A stretch of 64,000 nt of DNA from Brucella pecoris (GCF_006376675.1 NZ_VEWK01000002.1:372001-436000); one strand, 5' to 3'. Positions 28,270-37,927 are shown, numbered from the stretch's first letter. The notes: generated by a model from the letters alone, not told the origin. A program made the numbers and translations.

Positions 28270-28446
28270 ATGACCAAGTTTTTCGCACGTTTCCGTAAGG
28301 ATGAATCCGGCGCAACCGCTATCGAATACGCGCTGATCGCCGGCCTCGTCGCTGTCGTCATCATCACTGGGGCAACGACGCTGGGAACGAAGATCAGCGA
28401 AAAGTTTGACTCGATCGCGACCACGGTAGAAGAAGCTGGCAAGTAA
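28270..28446 (+). CDS. Flp/Fap family type IVb pilin
   Basis: 58 residues: MTKFFARFRKDESGATAIEY, then a hydrophobic helix ALIAGLVAVVIITGATTLG and a short tail. The prepilin cleavage and assembly signature G-ATAIEYALIA is complete. AGGAGCAACAC precedes the ATG. Flp pilins are cleaved by a TadV/CpaA peptidase and built into Tad pili. No tad/cpa gene is in this window, so the gene stands alone here. A terminator follows. Confidence 0.95.
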   Translation: MTKFFARFRKDESGATAIEYALIAGLVAVVIITGATTLGTKISEKFDSIATTVEEAGK

Positions 28447-28474
28447 TCAGCATTCGCCTTCAGCAACAATACAA

Positions 28475-28499
28475 CCGCCCTTCGGGGCGGTTTTGCTTT
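28475..28499 (+). terminator. Rho-independent terminator after flp pilin
   Basis: CCGCCC-TTCG-GGGCGG stem-loop followed by TTTTGCTTTT, 28 nt after the pilin stop. Confidence 0.93.
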
Positions 28500-28741
28500 T
28501 GCGGGTCCTGTTGTCACCTTCATTGGCAACTTTTGAAACCCCAAGGCGTTTAGGGGATGTGTGAGGAGCGTATTCCATGGGCTGACGCAGAGGTTTGATC
28601 ACAGCTAACCAAGCTAACGCTCTGCAATCTTTATTGATTATGGGCTTCATAAAGAAACGCGCATAATCCCTCTAAATAGTGGTTCGCCGCGTGGTTGTTG
28701 CGTATTCCAGCGCCGACCCCGGCCTTTCGGGAGTAGCGAAC

Positions 28742-29131
28742 ATGTCATTGAAATCCATTTTACTGGCGCTCGGCATCGGCGCTGCCGGTTTGACGCTCAG
28801 CGGTTGTGTTTCCGAGGGATATTATGGCTCGGGCTATTACGATCCATATTATGTTCGTGGCGGCTATGTCGGTACCGGCGTCGTCTATAATAGCGGCGGT
28901 TACTATCGGAACTATCCGCGCTACCCGCGTTATTACAGAGATTCGCGCTATTATCGTGACCGGGATCACTATCGTTATCGCGACCGGGATCGCCCGCGCC
29001 GTCCCGACACCAACAGGCCGGATCGCCCACGTCCGCCTCGGCCGGACCGCCCGCCATCAGGCAATGCAGGCCGTCCAAATCCGGGCAATCTGCCGGTTAT
29101 CCAGCCGATCAAGCGCGGTCCGCATAACTAA
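28742..29131 (+). CDS. Tyr/Arg/Asp-rich lipoprotein of unknown function
   Basis: 129 residues. A lipoprotein signal peptide with lipobox LTLSGC (Cys about 21) is followed by a Gly/Tyr-rich stretch (YYGSGYYDPYY), a Tyr/Arg/Asp repeat (YYRDSRYYRDRD, YRYRDRDRPRR) and a Pro/Arg/Asp tail. The ATG at 28742 is chosen because it opens the signal peptide and follows GGGAG; an in-frame GTG 63 nt upstream would spoil it. The strongly basic low-complexity body suggests interaction with acidic polymers, but no function is known to me. Confidence 0.78.
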   Translation: MSLKSILLALGIGAAGLTLSGCVSEGYYGSGYYDPYYVRGGYVGTGVVYNSGGYYRNYPRYPRYYRDSRYYRDRDHYRYRDRDRPRRPDTNRPDRPRPPRPDRPPSGNAGRPNPGNLPVIQPIKRGPHN

Positions 29132-29132
29132 A

Positions 29133-29167
29133 GCAAAACACCCGCCGAAATCCGGCGGGTGTTTTGC
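29133..29167. terminator. Bidirectional terminator
   Basis: GCAAAACACCCGCC and GGCGGGTGTTTTGC form a perfect 14-bp stem between the convergent lipoprotein and cupin genes. A-rich and T-rich arms suit both directions. Confidence 0.93.
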
Positions 29168-29183
29168 ATAGAAGGAACTGATG

Positions 29184-29531
29184 TCAGAGCTTGATGACAT
29201 ATTCCTTGCGGGTGGTCTCGATGACGTCCCAGCTTCCCTTGAAGCCCGGACGGATGACGAAACTGTCACCGGCAACCACTTCGCGGGCTTCGCCGCCTTC
29301 TTCGCTGACGACGGACCGACCGGACAGGATGTGGCAGAATTCCCATTCGTCATATTCGATGCGCCATTTTCCGGGCGTGCTCTCCCAAATGCCTGCAAAA
29401 AGCGTGCCTTCGGGATTTTCTTCCAGATTCCACGTGCGGAATTTTGGAGCACCTGAAAGAAGGCGCTCCGGTGACGGTGCGCCTTCCTCCGGTTCGATGC
29501 CGGTCAGGTCGAAATCGAGAAACCGGCTCAT
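29184..29531 (-). CDS. Cupin domain protein (cupin_3 type)
   Basis: 115 residues forming one small beta-barrel: GIWESTPGKWRIEYDEWEFC, HILSGRSVVSEEGG and AGDSFVIRPGFKGSWDV. Members bind small ligands or act as isomerases, aminohydrolases or ethanolamine-utilisation (EutQ-like) proteins; the substrate cannot be told. It starts 3 nt after the stop of the sulfhydrylase gene and is probably co-transcribed with it. Confidence 0.82.
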   Translation of the reverse strand: MSRFLDFDLTGIEPEEGAPSPERLLSGAPKFRTWNLEENPEGTLFAGIWESTPGKWRIEYDEWEFCHILSGRSVVSEEGGEAREVVAGDSFVIRPGFKGSWDVIETTRKEYVIKL

Positions 29532-29534
29532 AAA

Positions 29535-30818
29535 TCAGACCTTTGCCAGCGCCTGCTCGATGTCGGCGATGATATCATCTGCATCCTCGATGCCGATAGA
29601 CAGCCGCACGACATCCGGACCGGCACCCGCCGCCACCTTCTGCTCGTCGCTGAGCTGGCGATGCGTCGTCGATGCCGGATGGATCACCAGCGAACGGGTG
29701 TCGCCGATATTGGCCAGCAGCGAAAACAGTTCGAGGCTATCCACAAACTTGACGCCAGCTTCATAACCACTCTTGAGACCGAAGGTGAAAACAGAGCCCG
29801 CACCCTTTGGCGCATATTTTTGCTGGAGAGCGTGAAATTTATCATGCGGCAACCCCGCATAATTCACCCATGACACTTTTTCATGGCCGTGCAGCCAGGA
29901 TGCGACCTTCAGCGCATTGTCGCTGTGGCGCTGCATGCGCAGCGGCAAGGTTTCCGCCCCGGTCAATATCTGGAAGGCATTGAACGGTGAAATGGCCGGG
30001 CCGAAGTCACGAAGCCCCAGCACACGGGCAGCGATGGCAAAGGAAATATTGCCAAAGGTCTTGTGCAGCTCCAGACCCGCATAATCGGGGCGCGGTTCGG
30101 TCAAAAGCGGATAATTTCCGGATTTTGCCCAGTCAAAAGTACCGCCATCGACCAGAATACCGCCCATGGAATTGCCGTGACCGCCGATAAACTTGGTCAG
30201 TGAATGCACGACGATATCTGCACCATGTTCGATCGGACGCACCAGATAAGGTGATGCCAGCGTATTGTCGACGATCAGCGGCAGGCCGTTTCTGTGCGCG
30301 ATTTCGGCAATGGCTTCGATATCTACCACGATACCGCCCGGATTGGCGAAGCTTTCGATGAAGATGGCGCGCGTCTTGCTGTCGATCTGCTTTGCGAAAT
30401 CGGTCGGGTTGGTGGCGTCGGCCCAGCGCACCTGCCAGCCGAAGGATTTGAAAGACTGACCAAACTGGTTGATCGATCCGCCATAAAGCTGGCGTGCGGC
30501 AACGAAATTATCGCCCGGTTGAAGCAGCGTATGGAAAACAAGAAGCTGCGCGGCATGGCCGGATGCAGTCGCGACCGCCGCCGTACCACCTTCGAGTGCG
30601 GCAATGCGCTCTTCCAGAACAGCGGTCGTCGGATTTGTGATGCGCGTATAGATATTGCCGAACGCCTGCAGGCCGAACAGGGATGCCGCGTGGTCGGCAT
30701 CATCGAACACAAACGAAGTCGTCTGATAGATCGGTGTTGCACGCGCACCTGTCGTCGGATCGGGCTTTGCCCCAGCGTGAACAGCGAGCGTTTCAATCCC
30801 GGGAGAGCGTTTTGACAT
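29535..30818 (-). CDS. metZ: O-acetylhomoserine (thiol)-lyase / O-succinylhomoserine sulfhydrylase
   Basis: 427 residues of the Cys/Met-metabolism PLP family. Visible are YQTTSFVFDDADHAASLFGLQ, the PLP lysine region HSLTKFIGGHGNSMGG, and the C-terminal SIGIEDADDIIADI. It makes homocysteine (or methionine precursors) from acylhomoserine and sulfide. AGGAGGAA before ATGATG supports the second ATG at 30818; the first (30821) is also possible. Product naming between MetY and MetZ is uncertain. Confidence 0.88.
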   Translation of the reverse strand: MSKRSPGIETLAVHAGAKPDPTTGARATPIYQTTSFVFDDADHAASLFGLQAFGNIYTRITNPTTAVLEERIAALEGGTAAVATASGHAAQLLVFHTLLQPGDNFVAARQLYGGSINQFGQSFKSFGWQVRWADATNPTDFAKQIDSKTRAIFIESFANPGGIVVDIEAIAEIAHRNGLPLIVDNTLASPYLVRPIEHGADIVVHSLTKFIGGHGNSMGGILVDGGTFDWAKSGNYPLLTEPRPDYAGLELHKTFGNISFAIAARVLGLRDFGPAISPFNAFQILTGAETLPLRMQRHSDNALKVASWLHGHEKVSWVNYAGLPHDKFHALQQKYAPKGAGSVFTFGLKSGYEAGVKFVDSLELFSLLANIGDTRSLVIHPASTTHRQLSDEQKVAAGAGPDVVRLSIGIEDADDIIADIEQALAKV

Positions 30819-30935
30819 CATTTCCTCCTGTGTCCTAAACCCCAATCAGGTCCGGACGTTAGGCGTTGCCGTCAGGAAAGCAAAGGAGGATTTTCCGCCA
30901 AATGTAGGAATCGCAGAAATTAAATCCGAAAGCTC

Positions 30936-31361
30936 TTATTCAGAGACCAGACGTGGATATTCGATAGCCGGGCAGCGGTCCATGACGACGGTGACGCCTG
31001 CTTCTCCGGCCCTGTTTCCAGCCTCTTCGTGCACGACACCAAGCTGCGTCCACAAGACCTTCGGGCGATGCTTCATTGCGAGAACCTCGTCCACGATCCC
31101 CGGTAGCGAATAAGGTTCGCGAAAGACATCCACCATATCCACCGGTTCTTCGATATCTGCCAGATGCGCCACGACACGCTGACCGTGGATCTCCTTTCCC
31201 GCCTGCCCCGGATTGACAGGAATCACGCGATATCCCTTGGAAAGCAGGAACTCCATCACGCCATTGCTCGGGCGTTCCGGCTTTGGTGACGCACCGAGAA
31301 GCGCAATTGTTTTGACAGAAAGAAGAATCTCACGAATCTGCTCGTCGATAGGGTTTTTCAT
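30936..31361 (-). CDS. CoA-binding protein, YccU type
   Basis: 141 residues, a single CoA-binding Rossmann domain: IALLGASPKPERPSNGVMEF, LLSKGYRVIPVNPGQAGKEI and LWTQLGVVHEEAGNRA. Such proteins resemble the N-terminal domain of acyl-CoA synthetases; function unknown. The ATG at 31361 follows GAGGAGA, preferred over one five codons upstream. Confidence 0.85.
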   Translation of the reverse strand: MKNPIDEQIREILLSVKTIALLGASPKPERPSNGVMEFLLSKGYRVIPVNPGQAGKEIHGQRVVAHLADIEEPVDMVDVFREPYSLPGIVDEVLAMKHRPKVLWTQLGVVHEEAGNRAGEAGVTVVMDRCPAIEYPRLVSE

Positions 31362-31428
31362 CTTTGTTCTCCTCAATCGCTTGAGCCAACGCTTGCATGA
31401 AAGCAGGCGCTCTAAGTTCTTTTAGGTG

Positions 31429-31475
31429 AAGCATAATCTTATCGATCCTCGTTTCACTCCGGTCGGATTATGCTT
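31429..31475. repeat. 10-bp inverted repeat upstream of the thioesterase gene
   Basis: AAGCATAATC (31429-31438) and GATTATGCTT (31466-31475) are perfect inverted copies 27 bp apart in the divergent gap. They may be an operator or part of a short dispersed repeat. Confidence 0.5.
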
Positions 31476-31503
31476 TATTGATGAATAAACTTGGGAGGAA
31501 CGC

Positions 31504-31974
31504 ATGAATATCAATACAGCACAGGACCGGAATGTCGATCCGATGACAAACCATTCGTCGAGCCCTGTCATGAATATCGAAGACCTGCGTGCCTTCATGA
31601 AGCACGAGTTTCCGCAACTCGGAAACGCTTTCGAGATCACGGCAATCGACGATGGTTCGGCATCCATGCGGCTTCACGCCGATGAACAACATCTGCGTCC
31701 TGGCGGCACCGTTTCCGGCCCCTCGCTTTTCGCGCTTGCCGATGTGACGGCCTATGCAGCCATATTGGCCCATATCGGTCCGGTGGCGCTGGCGGTGACA
31801 ACGAATCTCAATATCAACTTTCTGCGCAAACCCTCTCCCGGTACAGTCGAGGCTGTTGCGCGCCTCCTGAAACTCGGCAAGCGCCTTGCCGTACTCGATA
31901 TCAGTCTGACTGACGGTGCGAGCGGCGAACTGGTTGCCCATGCAACGGCAACCTATTCGATTCCACCGAGATAA
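31504..31974 (+). CDS. PaaI family (hotdog fold) thioesterase
   Basis: 156 residues. The hotdog core is recognisable: LRPGGTVSGPSLFALADVTA as the catalytic helix region, then TTNLNINFLRKPSPG and AVLDISLTDGASGELVAHAT. These enzymes hydrolyse acyl- or aryl-CoA thioesters. Start taken at 31504, after GGGAGGAACGC; a second ATG is at 31543. Confidence 0.88.
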   Translation: MNINTAQDRNVDPMTNHSSSPVMNIEDLRAFMKHEFPQLGNAFEITAIDDGSASMRLHADEQHLRPGGTVSGPSLFALADVTAYAAILAHIGPVALAVTTNLNINFLRKPSPGTVEAVARLLKLGKRLAVLDISLTDGASGELVAHATATYSIPPR

Positions 31975-32134
31975 AAGCGTTAAAATATACGGTACTATAA
32001 TACCAATGCAATAACCTTTTGATTTTACTTGCCTTTTAAAACAAAGCTCTGAATATAGGACTTGACGGCCACGCCGCCATTGTGTATCGACCCGCCAGAC
32101 GCGAGCAGAAGTGATCTTTTGCCCGCTCGTTCGG

Positions 32135-32207
32135 GTTGGACACGATCCAACACAAGCAACAAAAAAAGCCCTGATTTCAAGATCGGGGATTAAGTCAAGG
32201 AAGACTT
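32135..32207 (+). promoter_or_regulatory. Structured leader of rplM-rpsI
   Basis: Three short hairpins precede rplM: GTTGGA/TCCAAC (32135-32151), CCCTGAT/ATCGGGG (32169-32188) and AAGTC/GACTT around AAGGAA (32192-32207). The last puts the ribosome-binding site in a loop, which would suit autogenous control by a ribosomal protein. Control is inferred. Confidence 0.4.
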
Positions 32208-32209
32208 CA

Positions 32210-32674
32210 ATGGCAACTTTTTCTCAGAAGCCGGCTGAAGTGGTGAAGAAGTGGGTGCTGATCGACGCCGAAGGTCTCGTCGTCGGCCGTCTTGCATCGC
32301 TCGTCGCCAACCGCCTGCGTGGCAAGCACAAAGCAACCTTCACCCCGCACGTTGACGATGGCGACAATGTCATCATCATCAATGCCGACAAGGTTGTTCT
32401 GACCGGCAAGAAATACACCGACAAGGTTTATTACTGGCACACCGGCCATCCGGGCGGCATCAAGGAGCGCACTGCTCGCCAGATTCTCGAAGGCCGTTTC
32501 CCGGAACGCGTTCTCGAGAAGGCTATTGAGCGTATGATCCCGCGTGGCCCGCTCGGCCGTCGCCAGATGAAGAACCTGCGCGTTTATGCAGGCTCGAACC
32601 ATCAGCATGAAGCTCAGCAGCCGGAAGTCCTCGACGTCGCAGCGCTGAACCGCAAGAACAAAGGGAATGCATAA
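32210..32674 (+). CDS. rplM: 50S ribosomal protein L13
   Basis: 154 residues; [20 protein letters not shown], the family motif [17 protein letters not shown] and [20 protein letters not shown] are diagnostic. ATG at 32210 follows AAGGAAG; an in-frame start 99 nt upstream has no coding character. rpsI begins 2 nt after the stop. Confidence 0.99.
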   Translation: MATFSQKPAEVVKKWVLIDAEGLVVGRLASLVANRLRGKHKATFTPHVDDGDNVIIINADKVVLTGKKYTDKVYYWHTGHPGGIKERTARQILEGRFPERVLEKAIERMIPRGPLGRRQMKNLRVYAGSNHQHEAQQPEVLDVAALNRKNKGNA

Positions 32675-32676
32675 TC

Positions 32677-33153
32677 ATGGCTGAGCAGCTCAACTCGCTC
32701 GAAGAACTCGGCACCGTTGCCAAGACCGAAGCTGCCGCTCCGGTTCACGTCCAGAAGCTGGACGCACAGGGCCGCGCTTATGCCACCGGCAAGCGTAAGG
32801 ACGCCGTTGCACGCGTTTGGGTCAAGCCGGGTTCCGGCAAGATCATCGTCAACGACAAGGAATTCGCACAGTATTTCGCGCGTCCGGTTCTGCAGATGAT
32901 CCTGCAGCAGCCGATCATCGCTTCGAATCGCGCCGGCCAGTTCGATATCGTTGCCACCGTTGCCGGTGGCGGTCTCTCCGGTCAGGCCGGTGCTGTTCGT
33001 CACGGCATCTCCAAGGCCCTCACCTACTACGAACCGGGCCTGCGCACGGTTCTCAAGAAGGGTGGCTTCCTGACCCGCGACAGCCGCGTCGTCGAACGTA
33101 AGAAGTACGGTAAGGCCAAGGCTCGCCGTTCGTTCCAGTTCTCCAAGCGCTAA
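32677..33153 (+). CDS. rpsI: 30S ribosomal protein S9
   Basis: 158 residues. An alphaproteobacterial N-terminal extension of about 35 residues precedes the conserved [17 protein letters not shown] core; the C-terminal tail [17 protein letters not shown] reaches the ribosomal P site. A copy of the last 19 nt including the stop is repeated 30 bp downstream. Confidence 0.99.
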   Translation: MAEQLNSLEELGTVAKTEAAAPVHVQKLDAQGRAYATGKRKDAVARVWVKPGSGKIIVNDKEFAQYFARPVLQMILQQPIIASNRAGQFDIVATVAGGGLSGQAGAVRHGISKALTYYEPGLRTVLKKGGFLTRDSRVVERKKYGKAKARRSFQFSKR

Positions 33154-33183
33154 AGCGCTTAGGGCCAGTTCTCCAAGCGCTAA
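33135..33183 (+). repeat. Duplicated 3' end of rpsI
   Basis: CCAGTTCTCCAAGCGCTAA occurs at 33135-33153 (end of rpsI, with its stop) and again at 33165-33183, a 30-bp period. The second copy is not translated. It looks like a small tandem duplication between stop and terminator. Confidence 0.9.
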
Positions 33184-33207
33184 TATCTGTCGCTTCAGAG
33201 CTTACAG

Positions 33208-33236
33208 AAAAGCGGGCCTTCGGGTCCGCTTTTTTG
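33208..33236 (+). terminator. Rho-independent terminator of rplM-rpsI
   Basis: AGCGGGCC-TTCG-GGTCCGCT stem-loop, preceded by AAAA and followed by TTTTT. Confidence 0.95.
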
Positions 33237-33276
33237 TTATGTAAAAGGAGACTCAAGCCAGCACGGAACCAGTCGA

Positions 33277-33624
33277 ATGTCGTCCAGTCGTTTTGCCGCC
33301 ACACCGGAGCCTCCCTATCTGATCGTCACCTTCGCTTCGCAGCGTATTGCGGGCGAGGATGATGGCTACGGCGACATGGCGGTTCTAATGGGAGAACTCG
33401 CGGCCAAACAGCCGGGCTATCTCGGCATTGAAAGTGCCCGCGACGCGGAAGGCTTCGGCATCACCAATTCCTTTTGGGCCGATGAGGAAAGCATTCGTGC
33501 ATGGAAGCGCGACGTGGATCATCTGGTTGCGCAGAAGCTTGGTCGCCAGAAATGGTACGAAGCCTATCGCGTGCGCATTGCCCGTGTGGAACGCGCTTAC
33601 GGATTTGATGCCAAGAGCGCGTGA
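33277..33624 (+). CDS. Antibiotic biosynthesis monooxygenase (ABM) domain protein
   Basis: 115 residues, one ferredoxin-like ABM domain: YLIVTFASQRIAGEDDGYGD, KQPGYLGIESARDAEGFGIT, NSFWADEESIRAWKRDVDH and WYEAYRVRIARVER. Such small dimeric proteins include cofactor-free oxygenases and heme-degrading enzymes; the function here is unknown. Next gene is agmatinase, 39 bp on. Confidence 0.82.
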   Translation: MSSSRFAATPEPPYLIVTFASQRIAGEDDGYGDMAVLMGELAAKQPGYLGIESARDAEGFGITNSFWADEESIRAWKRDVDHLVAQKLGRQKWYEAYRVRIARVERAYGFDAKSA

Positions 33625-33663
33625 AAGCGCTATAGAAGCCAGATTATCATCGGGGAAGCGGCC

Positions 33664-34614
33664 ATGCCCTCAAAGACCATCGACCACGCGATCACCGCCC
33701 GCAGCCTGACCGGTGCAGCAACCGATCCCACCCATGCGGGTGTGTTGTCATTCATGCGGCGCATGTACACGAAGTCGCTGAAGGGCGCGGAAGCTGTCGT
33801 CTGGGATATTCCCTTCGATGCCGCCGTATCCAACCGGCCCGGTGCGCGCTTCGGCCCGCAGGCGATCCGGCGGGCGTCGGCGATCTTCGACAATGATCCG
33901 CAATATCCCTTTCAGCGCGATCTTTTCGAGAACCTCGCCGTCATCGACTATGGCGACTGCCTGCTCGACTACGGCAATCACTATAAGACCCCAGCCACTA
34001 TCGAGCGCGAAGCGGCGAAAATCCTGAAATCCGATGCATTCCTGCTGACGCTCGGCGGCGATCATTTCATCACGTGGCCACTGCTCAAGGCCCACGCTGC
34101 AAAATATGGGCCGCTGGCGCTGGTGCAGTTCGATGCACATCAGGATACGTGGTTCGACGACGGCAAGCGGATTGATCACGGCTCTTTCGTGGCCCGTGCA
34201 GTGCGCGACGGCATTATCGATCCCGCTCACTCGATCCAGATCGGCATCCGCACGCACGCGCCGGAAGATTGCGGCATCAGGATCATTTATGGCCATGAGG
34301 TCGAGGATATGTCAGCGGCGGCGATTGCCGATGAAATCCTGAAGCGCACCAATGGCCGGAAGACCTATCTGACCTTCGATATCGACTGTCTCGATCCGGC
34401 CTTTGCGCCGGGAACCGGCACGCCGGTCGCGGGAGGCCCGTCTTCGGCAAAGATGCTGTCTGTCCTGCGCAAGCTGACGGCTCTTGACTTTGTGGGCGCC
34501 GATGTGGTCGAGGTTGCACCGGCCTATGACCATGCCGATATAACAGCAATCGCGGGAGCGACGATCGCAATGTACTATTTGGGCCTTTTGGCCGAACGGA
34601 AAGAACGACGATGA
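33664..34614 (+). CDS. speB: Agmatinase / ureohydrolase family protein
   Basis: 316 residues. The binuclear manganese ligands are in GGDHFITWP, VQFDAHQDTWFDDG and FDIDCLDPAFAPGTGTP, with the end motif DVVEVAPAYDHADITAIAGA. It hydrolyses agmatine to putrescine and urea; guanidinobutyrase or a related activity cannot be excluded. The length matches the family. Confidence 0.9.
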   Translation: MPSKTIDHAITARSLTGAATDPTHAGVLSFMRRMYTKSLKGAEAVVWDIPFDAAVSNRPGARFGPQAIRRASAIFDNDPQYPFQRDLFENLAVIDYGDCLLDYGNHYKTPATIEREAAKILKSDAFLLTLGGDHFITWPLLKAHAAKYGPLALVQFDAHQDTWFDDGKRIDHGSFVARAVRDGIIDPAHSIQIGIRTHAPEDCGIRIIYGHEVEDMSAAAIADEILKRTNGRKTYLTFDIDCLDPAFAPGTGTPVAGGPSSAKMLSVLRKLTALDFVGADVVEVAPAYDHADITAIAGATIAMYYLGLLAERKERR

Positions 34615-34703
34615 AGCGCAGCGCTTGTTCATAGATTGATTCAAGCGCCTCGAGAACTGATTCCGAATATTGTCGTAACTTTCTGAATTCAAAGGCAAAA
34701 CGC

Positions 34704-35639
34704 ATGAAACCGAAAATCTTCATTGATGGCGAACACGGCACCACCGGCTTGCAGATCCGCACCCGTTTGGCCGAACGCGACGATCTTGAAGTGATCTCCA
34801 TTCCGGAAGCCGAGCGGCGCAACAAGGATTTGCGCGCCGACTGTCTGCGCTCTGCCGATATTGCGATCCTGTGCCTGCCGGATGATGCGTCCAAAGAAGC
34901 GGTTTCCCTTCTCGAAGGCCATAACTCGACCCGCATCATCGATACCTCGACCGCCCATCGTGTGCACCCGGACTGGGCCTATGGTTTTGCGGAGCTGGCC
35001 AAGGGCCAGCGTGAACGCATTGCCGAAGCGCGCCTCGTTGCCAATCCGGGCTGCTATCCGACCGGCGCGATTGCGCTTGTCCGTCCGCTCCGCGATGCGG
35101 GCCTACTGCCTGCCGATTATCCGGTGAGCGTCAATGCCGTCTCCGGCTATACGGGGGGCGGCAAGCAGATGATTGCGCAGATGGAAGACAAGAACCATCC
35201 GGAGCACCTTGCTGCGAATAATTTCCTCTACGGCCTGCCGCTCAAGCATAAGCACGTGCCGGAACTGCAATTGCATGGCCGTCTGGATCGCCGCCCGATC
35301 TTTTCACCCAGTGTCGGACGCTTCCCGCAGGGCATGATCGTGCAGGTTCCCCTGTTCCTGAGCGAACTCAAGGGAACGCCATCACTTGCCGCGATTCATG
35401 CCGCACTGACAGAGCATTACGCTGGTCAGGACATCGTCGAGGTCGTACCGCTTGAAGAAAGCACCAAACTGGCGCGTGTCGATGCGGAAGAGCTTGCTGG
35501 CAAGGACGGCATGAAGCTTTTTGTCTTCGGCACCGAAGGCGACGGAGAGGTCAATCTGGTGGCGCTACTCGACAATCTTGGCAAGGGTGCATCGGGCGCG
35601 GCAGTCCAGAACATGAACCTCATGCTCGGCAAAGCCTGA
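34704..35639 (+). CDS. argC: N-acetyl-gamma-glutamyl-phosphate reductase (type 2)
   Basis: 311 residues, the shorter ArgC type found in alphaproteobacteria. NADP-binding start [18 protein letters not shown], catalytic Cys in [10 protein letters not shown], substrate loop [11 protein letters not shown] and [11 protein letters not shown]. It reduces N-acetylglutamyl phosphate to the semialdehyde in arginine synthesis. Its stop overlaps the next start by one base. Confidence 0.96.
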   Translation: MKPKIFIDGEHGTTGLQIRTRLAERDDLEVISIPEAERRNKDLRADCLRSADIAILCLPDDASKEAVSLLEGHNSTRIIDTSTAHRVHPDWAYGFAELAKGQRERIAEARLVANPGCYPTGAIALVRPLRDAGLLPADYPVSVNAVSGYTGGGKQMIAQMEDKNHPEHLAANNFLYGLPLKHKHVPELQLHGRLDRRPIFSPSVGRFPQGMIVQVPLFLSELKGTPSLAAIHAALTEHYAGQDIVEVVPLEESTKLARVDAEELAGKDGMKLFVFGTEGDGEVNLVALLDNLGKGASGAAVQNMNLMLGKA

Positions 35640-36472
35640 TGACGACGAAGCCGATGTTTCCCATAGAATGGAATATCGGTTCATCGGAGCCTCTGGCAGA
35701 TACACATTCAAGCCTCGTCTGGAAGGTCGAACGCAGCGACCATCCGGGCGAGATTTTTGTCGTCAAGCAGTTGAAACCAGCCGGAATGGACGAACTGCGC
35801 GGCGCGCATTATCTGGACTGGCAGGATGGCCATGGTGCGGCACGATTATACGGCCTCAAGGGCACATCGATGCTGCTCGAATATGCGGGCGACTATCACC
35901 TCGATGCGCACCTGAAACGCGGCAAGGACGCCGAATGTCTACAGATATTCGGCGAGGTTCTGAACGCGCTGCATACGCCCTCTCCTGCCCCGATACCGGC
36001 TGACCTGCAACCTCTGGAGAAGCACTTTTCCGGTCTCTTCGCGGTGGCGCATGAAAGCCCTATCTATGCGGAAGGCGCGTCTGTTGCAAAGCGTCTGCTG
36101 GCGACGCCGCACAAGGCCATTCCGCTGCATGGTGACATTCACCATGAGAACATCATCAAGGGACCACGAGGCTGGCTCGCCATCGACCCGCACGGGCTGG
36201 TCGGCGACGCAGCCTTCGATGCAGCCAATATCTTCTACAATCCGCTCGACCGGGACGATCTATGTCTCGACCTTGAACGTGCCCGGCACATGGCCGAGCA
36301 TTTCGCACCGGTCATCGGGTGCGAACCGGCCTATATTCTGGATTATGCCTTCGCCTATGGCTGCCTGTCAGCCGCATGGCATCGTGAAGATGGCAACGAT
36401 ACGGACGAAGCGCGGGAACTGAAGATCGCGTCCGCGCTCAGACACTTGCGCCAAATGGCTTATACCGCGTAA
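35639..36472 (+). CDS. Aminoglycoside/hydroxyurea phosphotransferase-like kinase (APH(6) family)
   Basis: 277 residues. The kinase-like fold is shown by VVKQLKP (ATP Lys), the Brenner-type loop [11 protein letters not shown] and the Mg-binding [18 protein letters not shown]. The APH(6)/hur family includes streptomycin 6-kinases, but most chromosomal members have no proven drug substrate. It overlaps argC by one base and converges with ctaA, with a 13-bp overlap of the 3' ends. Confidence 0.85.
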   Translation: MTTKPMFPIEWNIGSSEPLADTHSSLVWKVERSDHPGEIFVVKQLKPAGMDELRGAHYLDWQDGHGAARLYGLKGTSMLLEYAGDYHLDAHLKRGKDAECLQIFGEVLNALHTPSPAPIPADLQPLEKHFSGLFAVAHESPIYAEGASVAKRLLATPHKAIPLHGDIHHENIIKGPRGWLAIDPHGLVGDAAFDAANIFYNPLDRDDLCLDLERARHMAEHFAPVIGCEPAYILDYAFAYGCLSAAWHREDGNDTDEARELKIASALRHLRQMAYTA

Positions 36473-37533
36473 GCGCCCTTTGTTGCGCGCCAGTGCGCGA
36501 CCGCGAAGGCCAGAACGATCAGCGCAAAGAACTGATGCGTCAGGCCCAGATGCAGCGGAACGCTCATCAAAAGCGTCGCAATGCCGATAACGGCCTGCAC
36601 CAGAACAAGGCCAACCAGAACAACGGTGCGGCGCGCATGGGTGGTGCCGGGCGCCTGTTTCCACACCTGCAGCGAATGCAGGACCGCCAGAACCAGAACC
36701 GTATAGGCGAACATGCGGTGCACGAACTGCACAGTTTTCGGGTTTTCAAACAGGTTGCGCCACCATGGCGACTGGATGAACAGATCTGACGGGATGATAG
36801 CACCATCCATCAGCGGCCATGTATTATAGGTCAGACCGGCGTGAAGCCCGGCCACCAGACCGCCCAGATAAATCTGCACCAGAACTGCGAACACGACCCA
36901 TCCGGCAAAGCGCTGGATCGGCCTTTCCGCCGGTCGTTCGCTATAGGTGACAAGCCCGCGCGCAATATAGAACACTGCCGTTATGATGATACAGGCTGTC
37001 GTCAGATGGATCGCCAGACGGTACTGGCTGACACTTGTCAGCTCACTCAGGCCGGAAGCGACCATCCACCAGCCGATGGCGCCCTGCAAGCCGCCGAGCG
37101 CGAGCAAGCCCAGCATACGGTACTTAAGACCGCCCCCGAGACGCCCGGTCACCCAGAAGAAGGCGAGCGGGACAGCAACCAGAAATCCGACAAAGCGCGC
37201 CAGCAGGCGATGCGCCCACTCCCACCAGAAAATATACTGGAATTCTTCAAGAGACATGCCCTTGTTGATCTGCTGGTATTGTGGAATCTGGCGATACTTG
37301 TCGAACTCTTCCACCCATTCGGCATGGTTGAGCGGCGGAATGACGCCGTGAATGGGCTTCCATTCGGTGATGGAGAGGCCCGATCCGGTCATACGGGTGG
37401 CCCCGCCAACCATGACGATAGCAATCAGCACGACGAACACCGCATAAAGCCAGTATCGCACAAGGCGACGGTCACGATCCTCTTTCGATGATCTGGAACC
37501 CTGCCCTACACGCTGCGCCGTTGCTGCCGTCAT
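36460..37533 (-). CDS. ctaA: Heme A synthase (COX15/CtaA type 2)
   Basis: 357 residues, eight membrane helices. [20 protein letters not shown], the heme-ligand region [20 protein letters not shown], and [20 protein letters not shown] are diagnostic. It oxidises heme O to heme A for cytochrome aa3 oxidase. The ATG at 37533 follows AGGGTGAATGGC; a longer frame to 37569 is unlikely. Confidence 0.95.
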   Translation of the reverse strand: MTAATAQRVGQGSRSSKEDRDRRLVRYWLYAVFVVLIAIVMVGGATRMTGSGLSITEWKPIHGVIPPLNHAEWVEEFDKYRQIPQYQQINKGMSLEEFQYIFWWEWAHRLLARFVGFLVAVPLAFFWVTGRLGGGLKYRMLGLLALGGLQGAIGWWMVASGLSELTSVSQYRLAIHLTTACIIITAVFYIARGLVTYSERPAERPIQRFAGWVVFAVLVQIYLGGLVAGLHAGLTYNTWPLMDGAIIPSDLFIQSPWWRNLFENPKTVQFVHRMFAYTVLVLAVLHSLQVWKQAPGTTHARRTVVLVGLVLVQAVIGIATLLMSVPLHLGLTHQFFALIVLAFAVAHWRATKGAYAV

Positions 37534-37684
37534 GCCATTCACCCTTCGATAATGAGCCGAAGGATACATGCAGCATCGACCTGTGAGTTACAAGTTCATG
37601 TCACGCGACATGCCGCCGCGTTTTTGCCCTTTCACTGTCCCTTCTCACGCGCTAGTGATGTGCCGGGAAAAGGAGAGATGCATT

Positions 37685-37903
37685 ATGCCCGTTCGGCTGA
37701 AGAAACTGATCGGCACTTTTTTGCTGGTTTCACTGGTCATCATCTATGCGGTGTTCGCGACCATCATCGCCGTGGCGCATCTTGCTGAATCGAGTGCCTG
37801 GGTGCATCTCCTTTATTTCTTCGTGACCGGCATTCTCTGGGTTCTGCCAGCCATGGGCATCATCTGGTGGATGGCACAGCCACCACGCAAGAAACAACAC
37901 TAA
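37685..37903 (+). CDS. DUF2842 family small membrane protein
   Basis: 72 residues: MPVRLKKLIGTFLLVSLVII, two membrane helices, an AESSAWVHLLYFFVTGILWV centre and IIWWMAQPP end. DUF2842 proteins are common in alphaproteobacteria, often near ctaA or metC-type genes; function unknown. Start fixed by AAAGGAGA 9 nt upstream. Confidence 0.85.
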   Translation: MPVRLKKLIGTFLLVSLVIIYAVFATIIAVAHLAESSAWVHLLYFFVTGILWVLPAMGIIWWMAQPPRKKQH

Positions 37904-37927
37904 TCTCATTTGAGGATGTTGCAGGTG

